Assembly (NCBI GenBank): GCA_016234935.1
Contig: JACRNL010000011.1
Location: 193,472 to 257,471 of the forward strand
Direction of reading: 5' to 3'
Length of the DNA: 64,000 nucleotides
DNA from: Deltaproteobacteria bacterium
GTDB taxonomy: Bacteria > Desulfobacterota > GWC2-55-46
Under the pieces are notes generated by a model that saw nothing but the letters and a program-made list of their open reading frames with translations, searched no databases and was not told the DNA's origin. This document shows positions 17,841 to 28,705 of the stretch, piece after piece (the first letter of the stretch is position 1; the number at the start of each line of letters is the position of its first letter). The position numbers and the translations under genes were made by a program.

Positions 17841-19315
17841 TGAATATGGTAATGATGAAAGAAAAGAGCGTATTCGCAAGGGAGGCTGAAGGCCTCAGGG
17901 GAAAAAGGTGTCTTGTCGTCGGCCTTGCCTCCACCGGCATCTCCGTTGCAAGGTTTTTGAAAAGGTGCGGGGCCGTTGTCACCGGCACGGATTCAAAGGC
18001 GCTCGGCGCGCTTCCCGGCGCGGCGGAATTGATGGACTCAGGCGCCGCCCCGCACCACTTTTCGTCATTCACATTTTCATCAAACACGGATATCGTTAAC
18101 GGAAAGTGGTGCGGGGCGGAGATGGTAATCGTAAGCCCCGGAGTTCCCCGCAGCCACCCGCTCCTCGACGTCGCGCGTAAAAACGGGGCGGAGGTCATAA
18201 GCGACATCGAGCTTGCCTGCCGGTTCATGGACTGCCCGGTCGTTGCCATAGCCGGGACAAACGGCAAGTCCACGACCACTACGCTCCTTGGCGCCATCCT
18301 TGAAAACGCGGGGAAAAGGGTATTTACAGGCGGAAACCTCGGAACGCCGGCTATCGAGTGCGCTGAAGCGGTTTTGGATAAAGGCATAGGCTTTGACGCC
18401 GTGGTCTGGGAGATATCGAGCTTTCACCTTGAGACGACCAGGCGTTTTAACCCGCGCATAGGCGTGCTTTTGAACATAACCGAAGACCACCTTGACAGGT
18501 ATAAGGATTTTGCCGATTACGCCGCCACGAAGTTCAGGCTGCTTGAAAATCAGGGGCCGGCGGATTACGCGGTGCTGAACGTGAACGACCCGGTGATAGC
18601 GGGATATTTGAAAAAGGGCCTTGCCGGCAAGGGTAAAGTCATTAAATTCAGCGTAGAAGGGGTTTTAACCGAGGGGCGCGGCGCCCTTCAAGGGCGTGAC
18701 GCCCCTCAGGGGCTTTTTTTAAGGGGGAGCGACATCGTTTACATGAACGCCGGGGCCGAGGAGGTTTATCCCACGGCGGGGTTTAAGCTTAGCGGGCTTC
18801 ACAATATTGAAAATATCATGGCCGCAATCGCCTCGGCGCGCGTCCTCGGCATAAATAAAGACGTCATCTTGAAGACGCTCTCCGAGTTTAAGGGGCTTCA
18901 CCACAGGATGGAGCTTGTAAGGCGGTTTGGCGGCGTCGCGTTCGTTGACGACTCCAAGGGCACGAATGTCGGCTCTCTTGTCATGGCGTTAAGGGGGATG
19001 AAGACGCCGGTCGTCCTCATCGCCGGCGGCAGGGACAAGGGCGGGGATTACGGCGTGCTCAGGGATCTGGTCAGAGACAAAGTAAAGGCGATGATCCTCA
19101 TCGGCGAGGCGCGCTTCAGGATACAGGACTGCCTCGGCGCTTTTACCGAGACCGCTTTGGCCGATTCGATGGAAGATGCCGTGGCAAAGGCCTGTTTAAG
19201 GGCCGCCAAGGGCGATACAGTCCTCCTGTGCCCGGCCTGTTCGAGCTTTGACATGTTCAAAAGCTACAAGGAACGCGGCGACGTCTTCAAGGCATTGGTT
19301 GGAAAACTTCAGTAG
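17837..19315 (+). CDS. murD: UDP-MurNAc-L-Ala:D-Glu ligase MurD with two translated repeats
   Basis: Adds D-glutamate to UDP-MurNAc-L-alanine. The nucleotide-sensing N-terminal domain is followed by G-T-N-G-K-S-T-T-T near residue 140, E-I-S-S-F near 194 and the C-terminal A-G-G-R-D-K-G near 395. At 492 residues it is longer than E. coli MurD (438). Much of the excess is explained by a family B hairpin element read through at residues 71-94, just before V-I-V-S-P-G-V-P, and two family A units at 280-292. Core motifs are intact, so the enzyme is probably functional despite both inserts. An ATGA overlap joins it to mraY. Confidence 0.95.
   Translation: MMNMVMMKEKSVFAREAEGLRGKRCLVVGLASTGISVARFLKRCGAVVTGTDSKALGALPGAAELMDSGAAPHHFSSFTFSSNTDIVNGKWCGAEMVIVSPGVPRSHPLLDVARKNGAEVISDIELACRFMDCPVVAIAGTNGKSTTTTLLGAILENAGKRVFTGGNLGTPAIECAEAVLDKGIGFDAVVWEISSFHLETTRRFNPRIGVLLNITEDHLDRYKDFADYAATKFRLLENQGPADYAVLNVNDPVIAGYLKKGLAGKGKVIKFSVEGVLTEGRGALQGRDAPQGLFLRGSDIVYMNAGAEEVYPTAGFKLSGLHNIENIMAAIASARVLGINKDVILKTLSEFKGLHHRMELVRRFGGVAFVDDSKGTNVGSLVMALRGMKTPVVLIAGGRDKGGDYGVLRDLVRDKVKAMILIGEARFRIQDCLGAFTETALADSMEDAVAKACLRAAKGDTVLLCPACSSFDMFKSYKERGDVFKALVGKLQ
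18046..18118 (+). repeat. Family B hairpin element translated inside MurD
   Basis: A 73-bp element bounded by 19-bp inverted repeats, 18046-18064 (CGCCCCGCACCACTTTTCG) and 18100-18118 (CGGAAAGTGGTGCGGGGCG), with one mismatch. It stays open in the MurD frame. The interior resembles the reverse complement of the interior at 27051-27083. Confidence 0.8.
18674..18712 (+). repeat. Two diverged family A units, translated in MurD
   Basis: Two 18-nt units read as [13 protein letters not shown] at residues 280-292, in the central domain of MurD. More diverged than other copies, with the C/G blocks interrupted by GCG. Confidence 0.65.
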
Positions 19316-19327
19316 CGCAGAGGCGCT

Positions 19328-20431
19328 GTGATGCTAAGGTCAAGGGACATAGATAAATTCCTCATTCTCATTACTCTGCTGCTCGTGTCAGCGGGGGCGG
19401 TGATGGTCTATTCCACCAGCTCGATCATGGCCGTGAAGAGGTTCGGCACGGAGTACTTCTTCGTGAAAAAGCATCTGAGCTATGCCCTTGCCGGGGTCGC
19501 GCTCTTTATCGCGGCCGCGAAGACGCCGTACAGGGTCTATTATAAGCTCGCTTACCCTGCGCTGATTATAGCCGCGATATTGCTTGTTTGCATCTATATC
19601 CCCGGCCTGGGTTTTAAGGCGGGCGGGGCAAGGAGATGGGTCAGGTTCGGCCCGCTGGCATTCCAGCCGTCGGAGCCTGCCAAGCTCGCGGTGGTCTTGT
19701 TCCTTGCCTATTCGCTTTCGTCAAAGGCAGGCAGGATAAAGGCATTCGCCACCGGTTTTTTACCGAATATCATCATTCCCGGCGTTATCATCGGGCTTAT
19801 CGTGCTGGAGCCCGACTTCGGCACGGCGGTGACCGTGGGCGCGCTCGTATTCGTGATGATGTTTGCCGCAGGCGCGAGGATAACGCACCTCATGGCGCTT
19901 GTCGCGCCTATTGTGATAGCCGCATGGTTTATTATCCACCGCTTCGGCTACATGATGACGCGGATGCTTATATTCCTTGATCCATGGAAAGACCCGGAGG
20001 GAAAGGGCTTTCAGATAGTGCAGTCTTTCATAGCGCTGGGCTCAGGCGGGATATCCGGCGTGGGCCTTGGGGCGGGCAAGCAGAAGCTCTTTTATTTGCC
20101 GGAGGCGCACACGGATTTTATCCTCTCCGTGATAGGCGAAGAGCTGGGCTTCATGGGCGTTGGCGCCATAATCGCGCTCTACGCCATGTTCCTTGCGTGC
20201 GGCGTGACCATCGCCATGAGGGCCAAGGACCTGCACGGGAGGTATCTCGCGCTGGGACTTACGTTTATGGTGGTTTTGCAGGCCGCGATAAACATGGCGG
20301 TCGTCATGGGCCTCCTGCCGCCCAAGGGGCTGACGCTCCCATTCGTGAGCTACGGCGGGACGTCGCTTATCATAAATATGGCAGCCGTCGGCATTTTGTT
20401 GAACATTTACATCGTGGAAAATGAAGCGTAG
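19328..20431 (+). CDS. ftsW: Septal peptidoglycan polymerase FtsW (SEDS)
   Basis: SEDS-family glycosyltransferase that polymerises lipid II at the septum with FtsI. The 367-residue protein has about ten transmembrane segments, V-Y-S-T-S-S near residue 26, the conserved L-E-P-D-F-G-T near 157, and the C-terminal P-F-V-S-Y-G-G-T-S signature near 340. The family's periplasmic Asp falls in the E-P-D-F-G loop. The start ATG lies 13 bases after murD. Confidence 0.95.
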   Translation: MMLRSRDIDKFLILITLLLVSAGAVMVYSTSSIMAVKRFGTEYFFVKKHLSYALAGVALFIAAAKTPYRVYYKLAYPALIIAAILLVCIYIPGLGFKAGGARRWVRFGPLAFQPSEPAKLAVVLFLAYSLSSKAGRIKAFATGFLPNIIIPGVIIGLIVLEPDFGTAVTVGALVFVMMFAAGARITHLMALVAPIVIAAWFIIHRFGYMMTRMLIFLDPWKDPEGKGFQIVQSFIALGSGGISGVGLGAGKQKLFYLPEAHTDFILSVIGEELGFMGVGAIIALYAMFLACGVTIAMRAKDLHGRYLALGLTFMVVLQAAINMAVVMGLLPPKGLTLPFVSYGGTSLIINMAAVGILLNIYIVENEA

Positions 20432-20448
20432 GGTTTTAGTGAAAAAAT

Positions 20449-20487
20449 TCCCCCTCGCCCCCCCTCTCCCCCAAGGGGAGAGGAAAA
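20449..20487. repeat. Short family C-like hairpin between ftsW and murG
   Basis: CCTCTCCCCCAAGGGGAGAGG hairpin preceded by CCCCCTCGCCC. A reduced version of the family C hairpin, lacking the conserved GGTCAT end. Confidence 0.5.
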
Positions 20488-20509
20488 AATGAAAGGAAGG
20501 TTATAAGGA

Positions 20510-21628
20510 TTGAAACTCGTAATGGCAGGGGGCGGCACCGGAGGGCATCTCTTCCCCGCGCTCGCCCTTGCCGGGGAGTTCAGGAAAAGGGATAAGGACG
20601 CCGAGATAACCTTTGTCGGAGGCGTCGGCGGCATCGAGGAAAGGTTGGTGCCTAACTACGGCTATCCGCTGAGGCTCCTTAACGTCGAAGGCATCAAGAG
20701 AAAGAGCGCGGCTCGCAGGATGGCCGCCGTTTATAAGGCGTTTAAGGCGACGATACAGGCGGCCTTCATCCTTCGCGCGATAAGGCCCGACGGCGTCATC
20801 GGCAGCGGAAGCTACTCATCCGCCCCGGTTGTGCTCGCGGCAAGGCTGCTGGGGATAAAGACGGCGATACTTGAGCAGAACGCGATAGCCGGCCTCACGA
20901 ACAGGATATTGGGGAAGATGGCGGACAGGATTTATATAGCGTTTGAGGAGGCGCGCGGCTACTTCCCGCCGATGCGCACCGTGGTTACCGGCAATCCTTT
21001 GCGCGAGGACATCATAGGCAGGATCGCCGACAAGAGGGAAAAACGGCTTGAGAGGAACGGCGGCAAATTCACAGTCCTCGTGTTCGGCGGAAGCCAGGGC
21101 GCAAAGGCCGTCAACGCGGCCTTCCTCGACGCGTCGGAGTACCTGACCGACATATGGGGCGATCTCAGGGTCATCCACCAGACGGGAGAGCAGGGTTATG
21201 ACCAGGCGGAGGCCGCGTATAAGAGGAAAAAGATGAAGGTTGAACTCCACAAATTCATCGACAACATGGCGGATGCCTACCTTTCGGCCGACCTTGCGGT
21301 CTGCAGGGCAGGGGCCACGTCCATTTCCGAGATAACGGCCTTCGGCCTTGCCTCGATACTCGTGCCGTATCCCTTTGCGGCAGACGACCATCAGGACGCC
21401 AACGCGATGTCGCTGGCCGCCAGGGGGGCCGCCGTTGTGATACGTCAGGATAAGCTCACCGGGCAGGCCCTTGCAGGCGCCATACGCAGGCTGTATGAAA
21501 ACCGCAAGGAGTTTAACGACGTATCCGCCAGCGCAAAGGCCATCGGAAGGCCCAGGGCCGCGGAGGTGATAGCGGATAACTTTCTGAAGATTTTAAATCC
21601 AAAGCGCCCCTTGAAAAGGACGGCATAG
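20510..21628 (+). CDS. murG: Lipid II synthase MurG
   Basis: Transfers GlcNAc to lipid I at the cytoplasmic face. The 372-residue GT-B protein has the N-terminal G-G-G-T-G-G-H motif at about residues 6-12, G-S-G-S-Y-S-S near 98, the second-domain G-G-S-Q-G-A near 191 and C-R-A-G-A-T-S near 264. Translation probably starts at the TTG at 20510, because the family begins only a few residues before the glycine-rich loop and an AAGGAAGG sequence lies upstream. murC starts four bases after its stop. Confidence 0.95.
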   Translation: MKLVMAGGGTGGHLFPALALAGEFRKRDKDAEITFVGGVGGIEERLVPNYGYPLRLLNVEGIKRKSAARRMAAVYKAFKATIQAAFILRAIRPDGVIGSGSYSSAPVVLAARLLGIKTAILEQNAIAGLTNRILGKMADRIYIAFEEARGYFPPMRTVVTGNPLREDIIGRIADKREKRLERNGGKFTVLVFGGSQGAKAVNAAFLDASEYLTDIWGDLRVIHQTGEQGYDQAEAAYKRKKMKVELHKFIDNMADAYLSADLAVCRAGATSISEITAFGLASILVPYPFAADDHQDANAMSLAARGAAVVIRQDKLTGQALAGAIRRLYENRKEFNDVSASAKAIGRPRAAEVIADNFLKILNPKRPLKRTA

Positions 21629-21631
21629 CGA

Positions 21632-23032
<1,401 letters not shown>

Positions 23033-23034
23033 GC

Positions 23035-23955
23035 GTGACCCAACAACAGTATCCGCTATTTTTTATCCAGCGATTCAAGGGCAAGGTGCTCTTTAACGTG
23101 CCCATGAGCGAGCATACGTCCTTCAAGACGGGAGGTAATGCCGACGTCATGGCCTTTCCGCAGGACGAGGGGGATTTAAAGGACATAATTACATTCGCCG
23201 AGGCGAAGAACTTCCCCATATACATCCTCGGCAACGGCACGAACGTGCTCGTCAAGGACGGCGGCATAAAGGGCGTGGTCATCAACATGGCCGACGGCTT
23301 TAAGGATATAAGTTGGGAAAACGCGAAGGACGGCGCGGCGGCAGTGGTCGGCGCGGGCGCGAAGCTCTCCGAGCTTGTCTCCGAATGCAAAGACAGAGGG
23401 GCCTCCGGCATTGAATTCGCCTGCTCCATACCGGGCACGGTTGGCGGGGCCGTTGTCATGAACGCGGGGGCGTACGGCGGCCAGATGCAGGACGTTGTCG
23501 AAGCTGTCGAGATAATCGGCAAAAAGGGGCAGAAGAGTTTTCTGTCAAAGGACGAGATAGGCTTTTCATACAGGAAGTCAGCCATCCCAAAAGGCGCGGT
23601 TATCACAAGGGCGCACATGAGGTTTCAGATAAAAGACGCAGAGGAAATAAAGAGGAAGATAAAGGAGTTCAGGGAGAAAAGGAATGTCTCGATGGGCATC
23701 CCCTTTCCTAACGCCGGATCGGTCTTTAAAAACCCTGACGGTGATTTCGCGGGAAGGCTCATCGAGGAGGCAGGGCTTAAAGGGCAGACCTCAGGCGGCG
23801 CGGCGGTGTCCGATGCGCACGCGAACGTCATCGTCAACAGGGGCAATGCCAGGGCAAAGGACGTTCTGGCGCTCATCGCGCTCGTCAGGGACAGGGTTTA
23901 CAGCATGAAGGGGGTCGTATTGGAGTTGGAGATAAATGTTATCGGTGAAGATTGA
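23035..23955 (+). CDS. murB: UDP-N-acetylenolpyruvoylglucosamine reductase MurB
   Basis: FAD and NADPH-dependent reduction giving UDP-MurNAc. The 306-residue product has the FAD-binding G-N-G-T-N-V-L-V near residue 66, C-S-I-P-G-T-V-G-G near 130, the catalytic Ser in N-A-G-S-V-F-K-N-P near 225 and the catalytic Glu in the C-terminal L-E-L-E-I. The GTG at 23035 is preferred because it falls two bases after the murC stop; a start further upstream would lie inside murC. Confidence 0.94.
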   Translation: MTQQQYPLFFIQRFKGKVLFNVPMSEHTSFKTGGNADVMAFPQDEGDLKDIITFAEAKNFPIYILGNGTNVLVKDGGIKGVVINMADGFKDISWENAKDGAAAVVGAGAKLSELVSECKDRGASGIEFACSIPGTVGGAVVMNAGAYGGQMQDVVEAVEIIGKKGQKSFLSKDEIGFSYRKSAIPKGAVITRAHMRFQIKDAEEIKRKIKEFREKRNVSMGIPFPNAGSVFKNPDGDFAGRLIEEAGLKGQTSGGAAVSDAHANVIVNRGNARAKDVLALIALVRDRVYSMKGVVLELEINVIGED

Positions 23956-23960
23956 AAAAC

Positions 23961-24884
23961 ATGACCGCTGAAAAAAGATCGCTTAAAAATAAAAGGGTCG
24001 GCGTGCTCATGGGCGGACTTTCCGAGGAGAGGGCGATATCTCTCAAGACAGGCAAGGCCGTGCTCGGCGCGCTTTTGCAGAAGGGGTATGACGCGGTGGC
24101 CATTGACGCGGGGAGGGACGTCGCTCGGCGCATCAGGCGCAGGGGGGTTCAGACGGTCTTCATCGCCCTGCACGGGCGCTTCGGCGAGGACGGCTGCATA
24201 CAGGGCGCCCTTGAGATAATGGGCATCCCGTATACCGGCAGCGGCGTCATGGCCTCGGCCCTTGCCATGGATAAGATATTCTCGAAGAAGATGTTCCTGT
24301 TTCACGGCGTGTCCACGCCCGTGTTTGCGGACATCTCGGACGTCCGGCGGATGCCCGCGCTTAAACTGCCGGTCATCGTAAAGCCGGTTTCTCAGGGCTC
24401 GGCCATCGGCGTCAGCATCGTAAGAAAGAAGGCGCAGATAAGGGCCGCGGTCGGAAAGGCCGCCGCTTTCAACGGCGGCGTGCTCGTGGAGGAGTTCATC
24501 AAGGGCAGGGAACTGACCGTTTCCATACTGAACGGGGCATGCCTGCCGGTGATCGAGATATGCCCCAAAGACGGGTTCTATGACTACAATGCGAAATATA
24601 CCAAAGGCCTGACGGAATTCATAGTCCCGGCAAGGCTCAAAAAGGGCGTGGAAAAGGCCGTCTTGAAAGAGGCCCTCGGCGCGTATAACGCGCTCGGATG
24701 CGCGGGGGCGGCAAGGGTGGATGTGATGCTTTCAGAAGATGACCGGGCTTATGTCCTTGAGGTCAACACCGTTCCGGGGCTGACCGAGCTGAGCCTTTTC
24801 CCGAAGGCCGCCGCCGCGGCGGGCATGGACTATCCGGCGCTTATCGTGAAGATGCTCGAAGGCGCGGCGACCGGCAAGCATTAA
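23961..24884 (+). CDS. ddl: D-alanine-D-alanine ligase
   Basis: ATP-grasp enzyme making D-Ala-D-Ala for MurF. The 307-residue protein has the V-L-M-G-G-L-S-E-E-R start motif, H-G-R-F-G-E-D-G near residue 69, the ATP-binding G-S-A-I-G-V region and the metal-binding V-L-E-V-N-T-V-P-G near 270. A TTG at 23952 overlapping the murB stop is an alternative start three codons earlier. Two distant paralogues occur at 49834-51908, but only this copy sits in the wall cluster and retains the full Ddl signature. Confidence 0.93.
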   Translation: MTAEKRSLKNKRVGVLMGGLSEERAISLKTGKAVLGALLQKGYDAVAIDAGRDVARRIRRRGVQTVFIALHGRFGEDGCIQGALEIMGIPYTGSGVMASALAMDKIFSKKMFLFHGVSTPVFADISDVRRMPALKLPVIVKPVSQGSAIGVSIVRKKAQIRAAVGKAAAFNGGVLVEEFIKGRELTVSILNGACLPVIEICPKDGFYDYNAKYTKGLTEFIVPARLKKGVEKAVLKEALGAYNALGCAGAARVDVMLSEDDRAYVLEVNTVPGLTELSLFPKAAAAAGMDYPALIVKMLEGAATGKH

Positions 24885-24896
24885 GAGGCAGGACCG

Positions 24897-25703
24897 ATGA
24901 TCAAGAAAAAATGGGGAAGGAAAAACAGGAGGCTTAATGAGCCGTTCTTCGTGAGGGCGCGGAGGCGCATGGTAAGGTCGTTGAAGGCAGCCTTCGTCGT
25001 CCTTGTTCTGCCTGTTTCAGCCCTTTCCCTGTGGACGGCATACAGGGAGTTGACCACGACCAGGCTGCTTGCCATCAATACCGTTGAGGTGTCGGGCCTT
25101 AAGAGGGTTTCAAAGAACGACGTGATGGCGCTTGCGGGAATATACGAAGGGCAAAACCTCCTTTCGTTCAAGCCGGGGAGCGCGGAAAGCGGCCTCAGGA
25201 AGAACCCCTGGATAAAGTATACAAAGGTGTCCAGGCTCATTCCCGACACCGTGAGCATAGAGCTTAAGGAAAGGATTCCGGCGGCCCTTGTGAAGCTCGA
25301 AGCGATGTATGTGATGGACGAAGACGGCGTGATATTCAAGGAATTCACCAACAGCGACAACCTTGACCTGCCGGTCGTAACGGGTCTAACGTCCGAGATG
25401 ATGAAGCAGGATGAATACGCGGCCCAGCGCGGACTGCTTGACCTTATACGCGTCCTCAATACAAGGGCCGGGTTCAATTCGCGCGGCGTATCTGAAATAC
25501 ACATGGATACGGCCTACGGTTTTTCGATTTATACCCTTAACGAGGGCGTAAAGGTGGATCTCGGCAGGGACGCCTTTGAGGAAAAGCTTGCCGTATTTGA
25601 AAGGATAATGGCGTCAAGGGGCGGGAGACTTAATGGTGTGGAGGCCATGAGAATAACGGGAGCGCGAGAGGCCATCGTAAGGCTGGGGTCCAACGTCTTA
25701 TAA
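24897..25703 (+). CDS. ftsQ: Cell division protein FtsQ
   Basis: Bitopic divisome protein of 268 residues. The N-terminus is basic and a transmembrane segment lies at about residues 30-48. A POTRA domain follows (V-E-V-S-G-L-K-R-V-S near 62, then N-P-W-I-K). The FtsQ beta domain includes the conserved E-R-I-P-A-A. It links FtsBL to FtsA. Position between ddl and ftsA and the domain order make the call secure, although sequence similarity in this family is low. Confidence 0.9.
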   Translation: MIKKKWGRKNRRLNEPFFVRARRRMVRSLKAAFVVLVLPVSALSLWTAYRELTTTRLLAINTVEVSGLKRVSKNDVMALAGIYEGQNLLSFKPGSAESGLRKNPWIKYTKVSRLIPDTVSIELKERIPAALVKLEAMYVMDEDGVIFKEFTNSDNLDLPVVTGLTSEMMKQDEYAAQRGLLDLIRVLNTRAGFNSRGVSEIHMDTAYGFSIYTLNEGVKVDLGRDAFEEKLAVFERIMASRGGRLNGVEAMRITGAREAIVRLGSNVL

Positions 25704-25770
25704 GGAAGGAGGCATCACCCCCACCTTGCCCTCCCCCGTGAAGGGGGAGGAGAAAAGGAAGGTGGTCATT
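25704..25770 (+). repeat. Family C repeat between ftsQ and ftsA
   Basis: AAGGAGGCATCACCCCCACC, hairpin CCTCCCCCGTGAAGGGGGAGG is approximated at 25729-25751, then AGAAAAGGAAGGTGGTCATT. Same order as the copy at 16692, and it ends 18 bases before ftsA. Confidence 0.7.
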
Positions 25771-25787
25771 TAAAGAAGGGTATAAAA

Positions 25788-27014
25788 ATGGCAAAAAAAG
25801 ACAATATTGTAGTCGGGCTTGACATAGGCACCACGAAGATATGCGCCATAGTCGGTGAAAAGACAAAGGACGGCCTTGAGATAATCGGCATAGGGTCTCA
25901 TCCGTCAAAGGGCCTTAGAAAGGGCGTGGTGGTGAACATAGAGAGCACGGTGGAGTCCATAAAGCAGGCGGTCTCCGAGGCCGAGCTTATGGCCGGGTGC
26001 GAGATAAACAGGGTCTACTGCGGCATAGCTGGCGGGCATATAAGGGCCTTTAACAGCCACGGCGTCATCGCTATCAAGAGCCGCGAGATAACGCAGGCCG
26101 ACATAGACAGGGTCATAGAGGCCGCGCAGGCCGTGGTGATCCCGCCCGACAGGGAGGTCATACACGTCATCCCGCAGGAATACATCGTTGACGACCAGGA
26201 GGGCATTCTTGACCCGATGGGCATGATAGGCATACGCCTCGAGGTGAAGGTGCACATAGTCACCGCCGCCGTTACCTCCGCGCAGAACATCGTCAAGTGC
26301 GCGAACAAGGCCGGTCTTGACGTTGCCGACATCGCCCTGCAGCAGATAGCGAGCAGCGAGGCCGTTCTCAACGCCGATGAGCGCGAGATAGGCGTGGTCC
26401 TAGTTGACATAGGCGGCGGCACGACGGACATCGCCCTTTACCACAACGGCTCGATAAAATTCACCACGGTCATCTCCCTCGGCGGCAACCAGGTTACGGG
26501 CGATATAGCCGTGGGCCTCAGGACGCCGACAGTCGAGGCGGAAAGGCTGAAAAAGCAGTACGGGTGCGCCATGACTTCGATGGTCTCAAGGGACGACACC
26601 ATAGATGTGACGAGCGTGGGCGGGGAAAAATCAAGAACGGTATCGCGTTATTTACTTTGCGAGATAATAGAACCCAGGCTCGAGGAGATTTTTGAACTGG
26701 TGAAAAGGGAGATAATAAAGTCCGGCTACGACTCGCTCATATCAAGCGGCGTGGTCCTCACGGGCGGGAGCGCCGCCATGGAAGGGGCCACCGACCTTGC
26801 CGAGCAGGTCTTCGGCCTGCCGGTCAGAAGGGGGCTGCCCGCAGGGATAACCGGCCTCGTGGACGTGGTCAAAAGCCCGATGTACGCCACCGGCGTGGGC
26901 CTTGTGCGCTATGGCAGCAGGAATCTGGCGGATCCGCGCTTTCCGACCGGGTCTGAAAACATATTCGGCAAGCTCACGTCGAGGATGAAGGGGTGGGTCA
27001 AGGAGTTTTTTTAA
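25788..27014 (+). CDS. ftsA: Cell division protein FtsA
   Basis: Actin-like protein that anchors FtsZ to the membrane and recruits the divisome. The 408-residue product has phosphate-binding G-L-D-I-G-T-T-K near residue 9, the 1C-domain region around I-P-Q-E-Y, a second phosphate loop V-D-I-G-G-G-T-T-D near 206 and adenosine motif T-G-G-S-A near 322. The C-terminus (M-K-G-W-V-K-E-F-F) is an amphipathic membrane-targeting helix. Confidence 0.96.
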   Translation: MAKKDNIVVGLDIGTTKICAIVGEKTKDGLEIIGIGSHPSKGLRKGVVVNIESTVESIKQAVSEAELMAGCEINRVYCGIAGGHIRAFNSHGVIAIKSREITQADIDRVIEAAQAVVIPPDREVIHVIPQEYIVDDQEGILDPMGMIGIRLEVKVHIVTAAVTSAQNIVKCANKAGLDVADIALQQIASSEAVLNADEREIGVVLVDIGGGTTDIALYHNGSIKFTTVISLGGNQVTGDIAVGLRTPTVEAERLKKQYGCAMTSMVSRDDTIDVTSVGGEKSRTVSRYLLCEIIEPRLEEIFELVKREIIKSGYDSLISSGVVLTGGSAAMEGATDLAEQVFGLPVRRGLPAGITGLVDVVKSPMYATGVGLVRYGSRNLADPRFPTGSENIFGKLTSRMKGWVKEFF

Positions 27015-27120
27015 ACCGTACCCCCCACCCTGCCCCAGCACCACTTTCCGTTACCGTATCCGTATCTGAAAAGATGTTGATGCCGGAAAGTGGTGCTGGG
27101 AGATAAGGAAGTGGTCATCA
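27015..27120 (+). repeat. Family C repeat interrupted by a family B element
   Basis: The flanks CCCCCCACCCTGCC and AGATAAGGAAGTGGTCATC are family C ends. In place of the usual central hairpin stands a 67-bp family B element at 27034-27100. This looks like a nested insertion in the ftsA-ftsZ gap. Confidence 0.7.
27034..27100 (+). repeat. Family B hairpin element, intergenic
   Basis: Perfect 17-bp inverted repeats CCCAGCACCACTTTCCG and CGGAAAGTGGTGCTGGG enclose a 33-bp interior. The interior is related, in reverse orientation, to that of the element inside MurD. Confidence 0.8.
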
Positions 27121-27172
27121 GTGCAGCGCCGGCAAGACTCTTAAAAAGGACTGTTAAACAAGGAGGGCGAAA

Positions 27173-28354
27173 ATGGTGATAGAACTTGAAGAAGGCTTCA
27201 ATAGCGGTGCAAAGCTCAAGGTCATCGGTGTCGGGGGGTGCGGCGGCAATACGGTGAACACCATGATAGAGTCGGGCCTTGAAGGCGTTGAGTTCATCAC
27301 TGCCAACACCGACGTCCAGGCGCTGGGAAAATCAAAGGCCGGGGTAAAGCTGCAGCTCGGACTTTCCCTGACAAAAGGCCTCGGCGCCGGTTCAAACCCT
27401 GAGGTCGGCAGAAATTCCGCGCTCGAAAACAAAGAGGCCATTAAAGACGCGGTGGCCGGCGCGGACATGGTATTCATAACCGCGGGCATGGGCGGCGGCA
27501 CAGGCACGGGGGCGGCCCCTGTCGTGGCGGAGATAGCTAGGGCCACGGGCGCGCTGGTCGTGGCGGTAGTCACAAAGCCGTTCGCGCACGAAGGCTCCAA
27601 GAGGATGCGGCAGGCCGACGAGGGGCTGAAACGCCTTAAGGACGCCGTGGATACGGTGATAACTATCCCGAACCAGAGGCTCCTTTCCGTGGCCGATAAG
27701 AACACAACTCTCATAGAGGCATATAAAAAGGCCGACGACGTGCTTTATCAGGCCGTTAAAGGCATCTCCGACGTCATCACGATACCCGGCCTTGTGAACG
27801 TTGACTTCGCCGACGTGAAGACCATCATGTCCGAGATGGGGCAGGCCCTCATGGGCACCGGCGTCGCAAGGGGAGAAAACAGGGCGCTTGAGGCGGCGAG
27901 AAAGGCCGTATCTTCGCCGCTCCTTGAGGACATATCCATAAACGGCGCAAGGGGCGTGCTCATTAACGTCACCGGCTCTTCAACCATGACGCTCCGCGAC
28001 ATGGACGAGGCCTCCAAGTACATCCACAGCGAAGCGCACGAGGACGCCCATATCATCTGCGGCACGGTCATTGACGACAGCATGGGCGACGAGGAGATAA
28101 GGGTGACGGTCATTGCCACGGGCTTTGGGAAGATGGAAGAGAAGAAGGTTTCAAGAGGGAATTCCAACGTAAAGGACATCATCGCGCCGGCCATGATACT
28201 TGAGGAACTCGACCTGCCGACGATCATGAGGCGTGAGAAAAATTTTGAGCTTAAAGCCAATGAAATAAAACGCCTCGGCAAGCACGGCGGCTTCAACCTT
28301 GACGACGAAGACATGTACGATACGCCGGCCTTTTTGCGCAAGCAGGCGGATTAG
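27173..28354 (+). CDS. ftsZ: Cell division GTPase FtsZ
   Basis: Tubulin-like GTPase that forms the Z ring. The 393-residue protein has the tubulin signature G-G-G-T-G-T-G-A-A near residue 107, N-T-D near 45, and the T7 loop N-V-D-F-A-D near 206. The C-terminal peptide [11 protein letters not shown] binds FtsA. GGAGGG lies seven bases upstream of the ATG. It is the last gene of the dcw cluster; repeats begin directly after its stop codon. Confidence 0.98.
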   Translation: MVIELEEGFNSGAKLKVIGVGGCGGNTVNTMIESGLEGVEFITANTDVQALGKSKAGVKLQLGLSLTKGLGAGSNPEVGRNSALENKEAIKDAVAGADMVFITAGMGGGTGTGAAPVVAEIARATGALVVAVVTKPFAHEGSKRMRQADEGLKRLKDAVDTVITIPNQRLLSVADKNTTLIEAYKKADDVLYQAVKGISDVITIPGLVNVDFADVKTIMSEMGQALMGTGVARGENRALEAARKAVSSPLLEDISINGARGVLINVTGSSTMTLRDMDEASKYIHSEAHEDAHIICGTVIDDSMGDEEIRVTVIATGFGKMEEKKVSRGNSNVKDIIAPAMILEELDLPTIMRREKNFELKANEIKRLGKHGGFNLDDEDMYDTPAFLRKQAD

Positions 28355-28705
28355 GGGGTTGAACCCCTACAAGGGGAGCCTCCCCCAGCTTCAGCCTGCC
28401 CTCGAATGTTTCTATCGGGGGGCACGCGAGGGTTGAACCCTTTCAAAGGGGTTGAACCCCCTCAGGGGGCAGGCGGCTTCGCTTTTTCCGCCCTTTTCGC
28501 CTGGGGGCGCGCGGATTATTGCCTGTTAGGCGGCGGTATCGCGCCCTTGGCTTCTTGTCTTTTGGGCGTGTTTCATTATTTTCAAATGTAAGGCCGCACC
28601 CTGCTAATCCCCTTTTAAAGCCTGCGGGGACATGTATTTAAGCGGAACGCGGCTTGGGCCTCGTATTTCCCCACGTCCTTCCCGCCTTGAAACACCTTCC
28701 ATTCT
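28355..28705. repeat. Repeat-filled gap after ftsZ
   Basis: A gap of 351 bases. It holds a family A unit directly at the ftsZ stop (28355-28377), family F-like fragments (CCTGCCCTCG, GGCACGCGAGGG) near 28396-28432, two more family A units at 28430-28469, and a fragment CCTGCGGGGACATGT at 28621-28635. That fragment also occurs in the repeat at 58636-58736. I see no gene in it. Confidence 0.65.

Noticed and set aside
28406-28591. 61-codon frame after ftsZ
   Set aside because: It consists mostly of family A and F repeat sequence.
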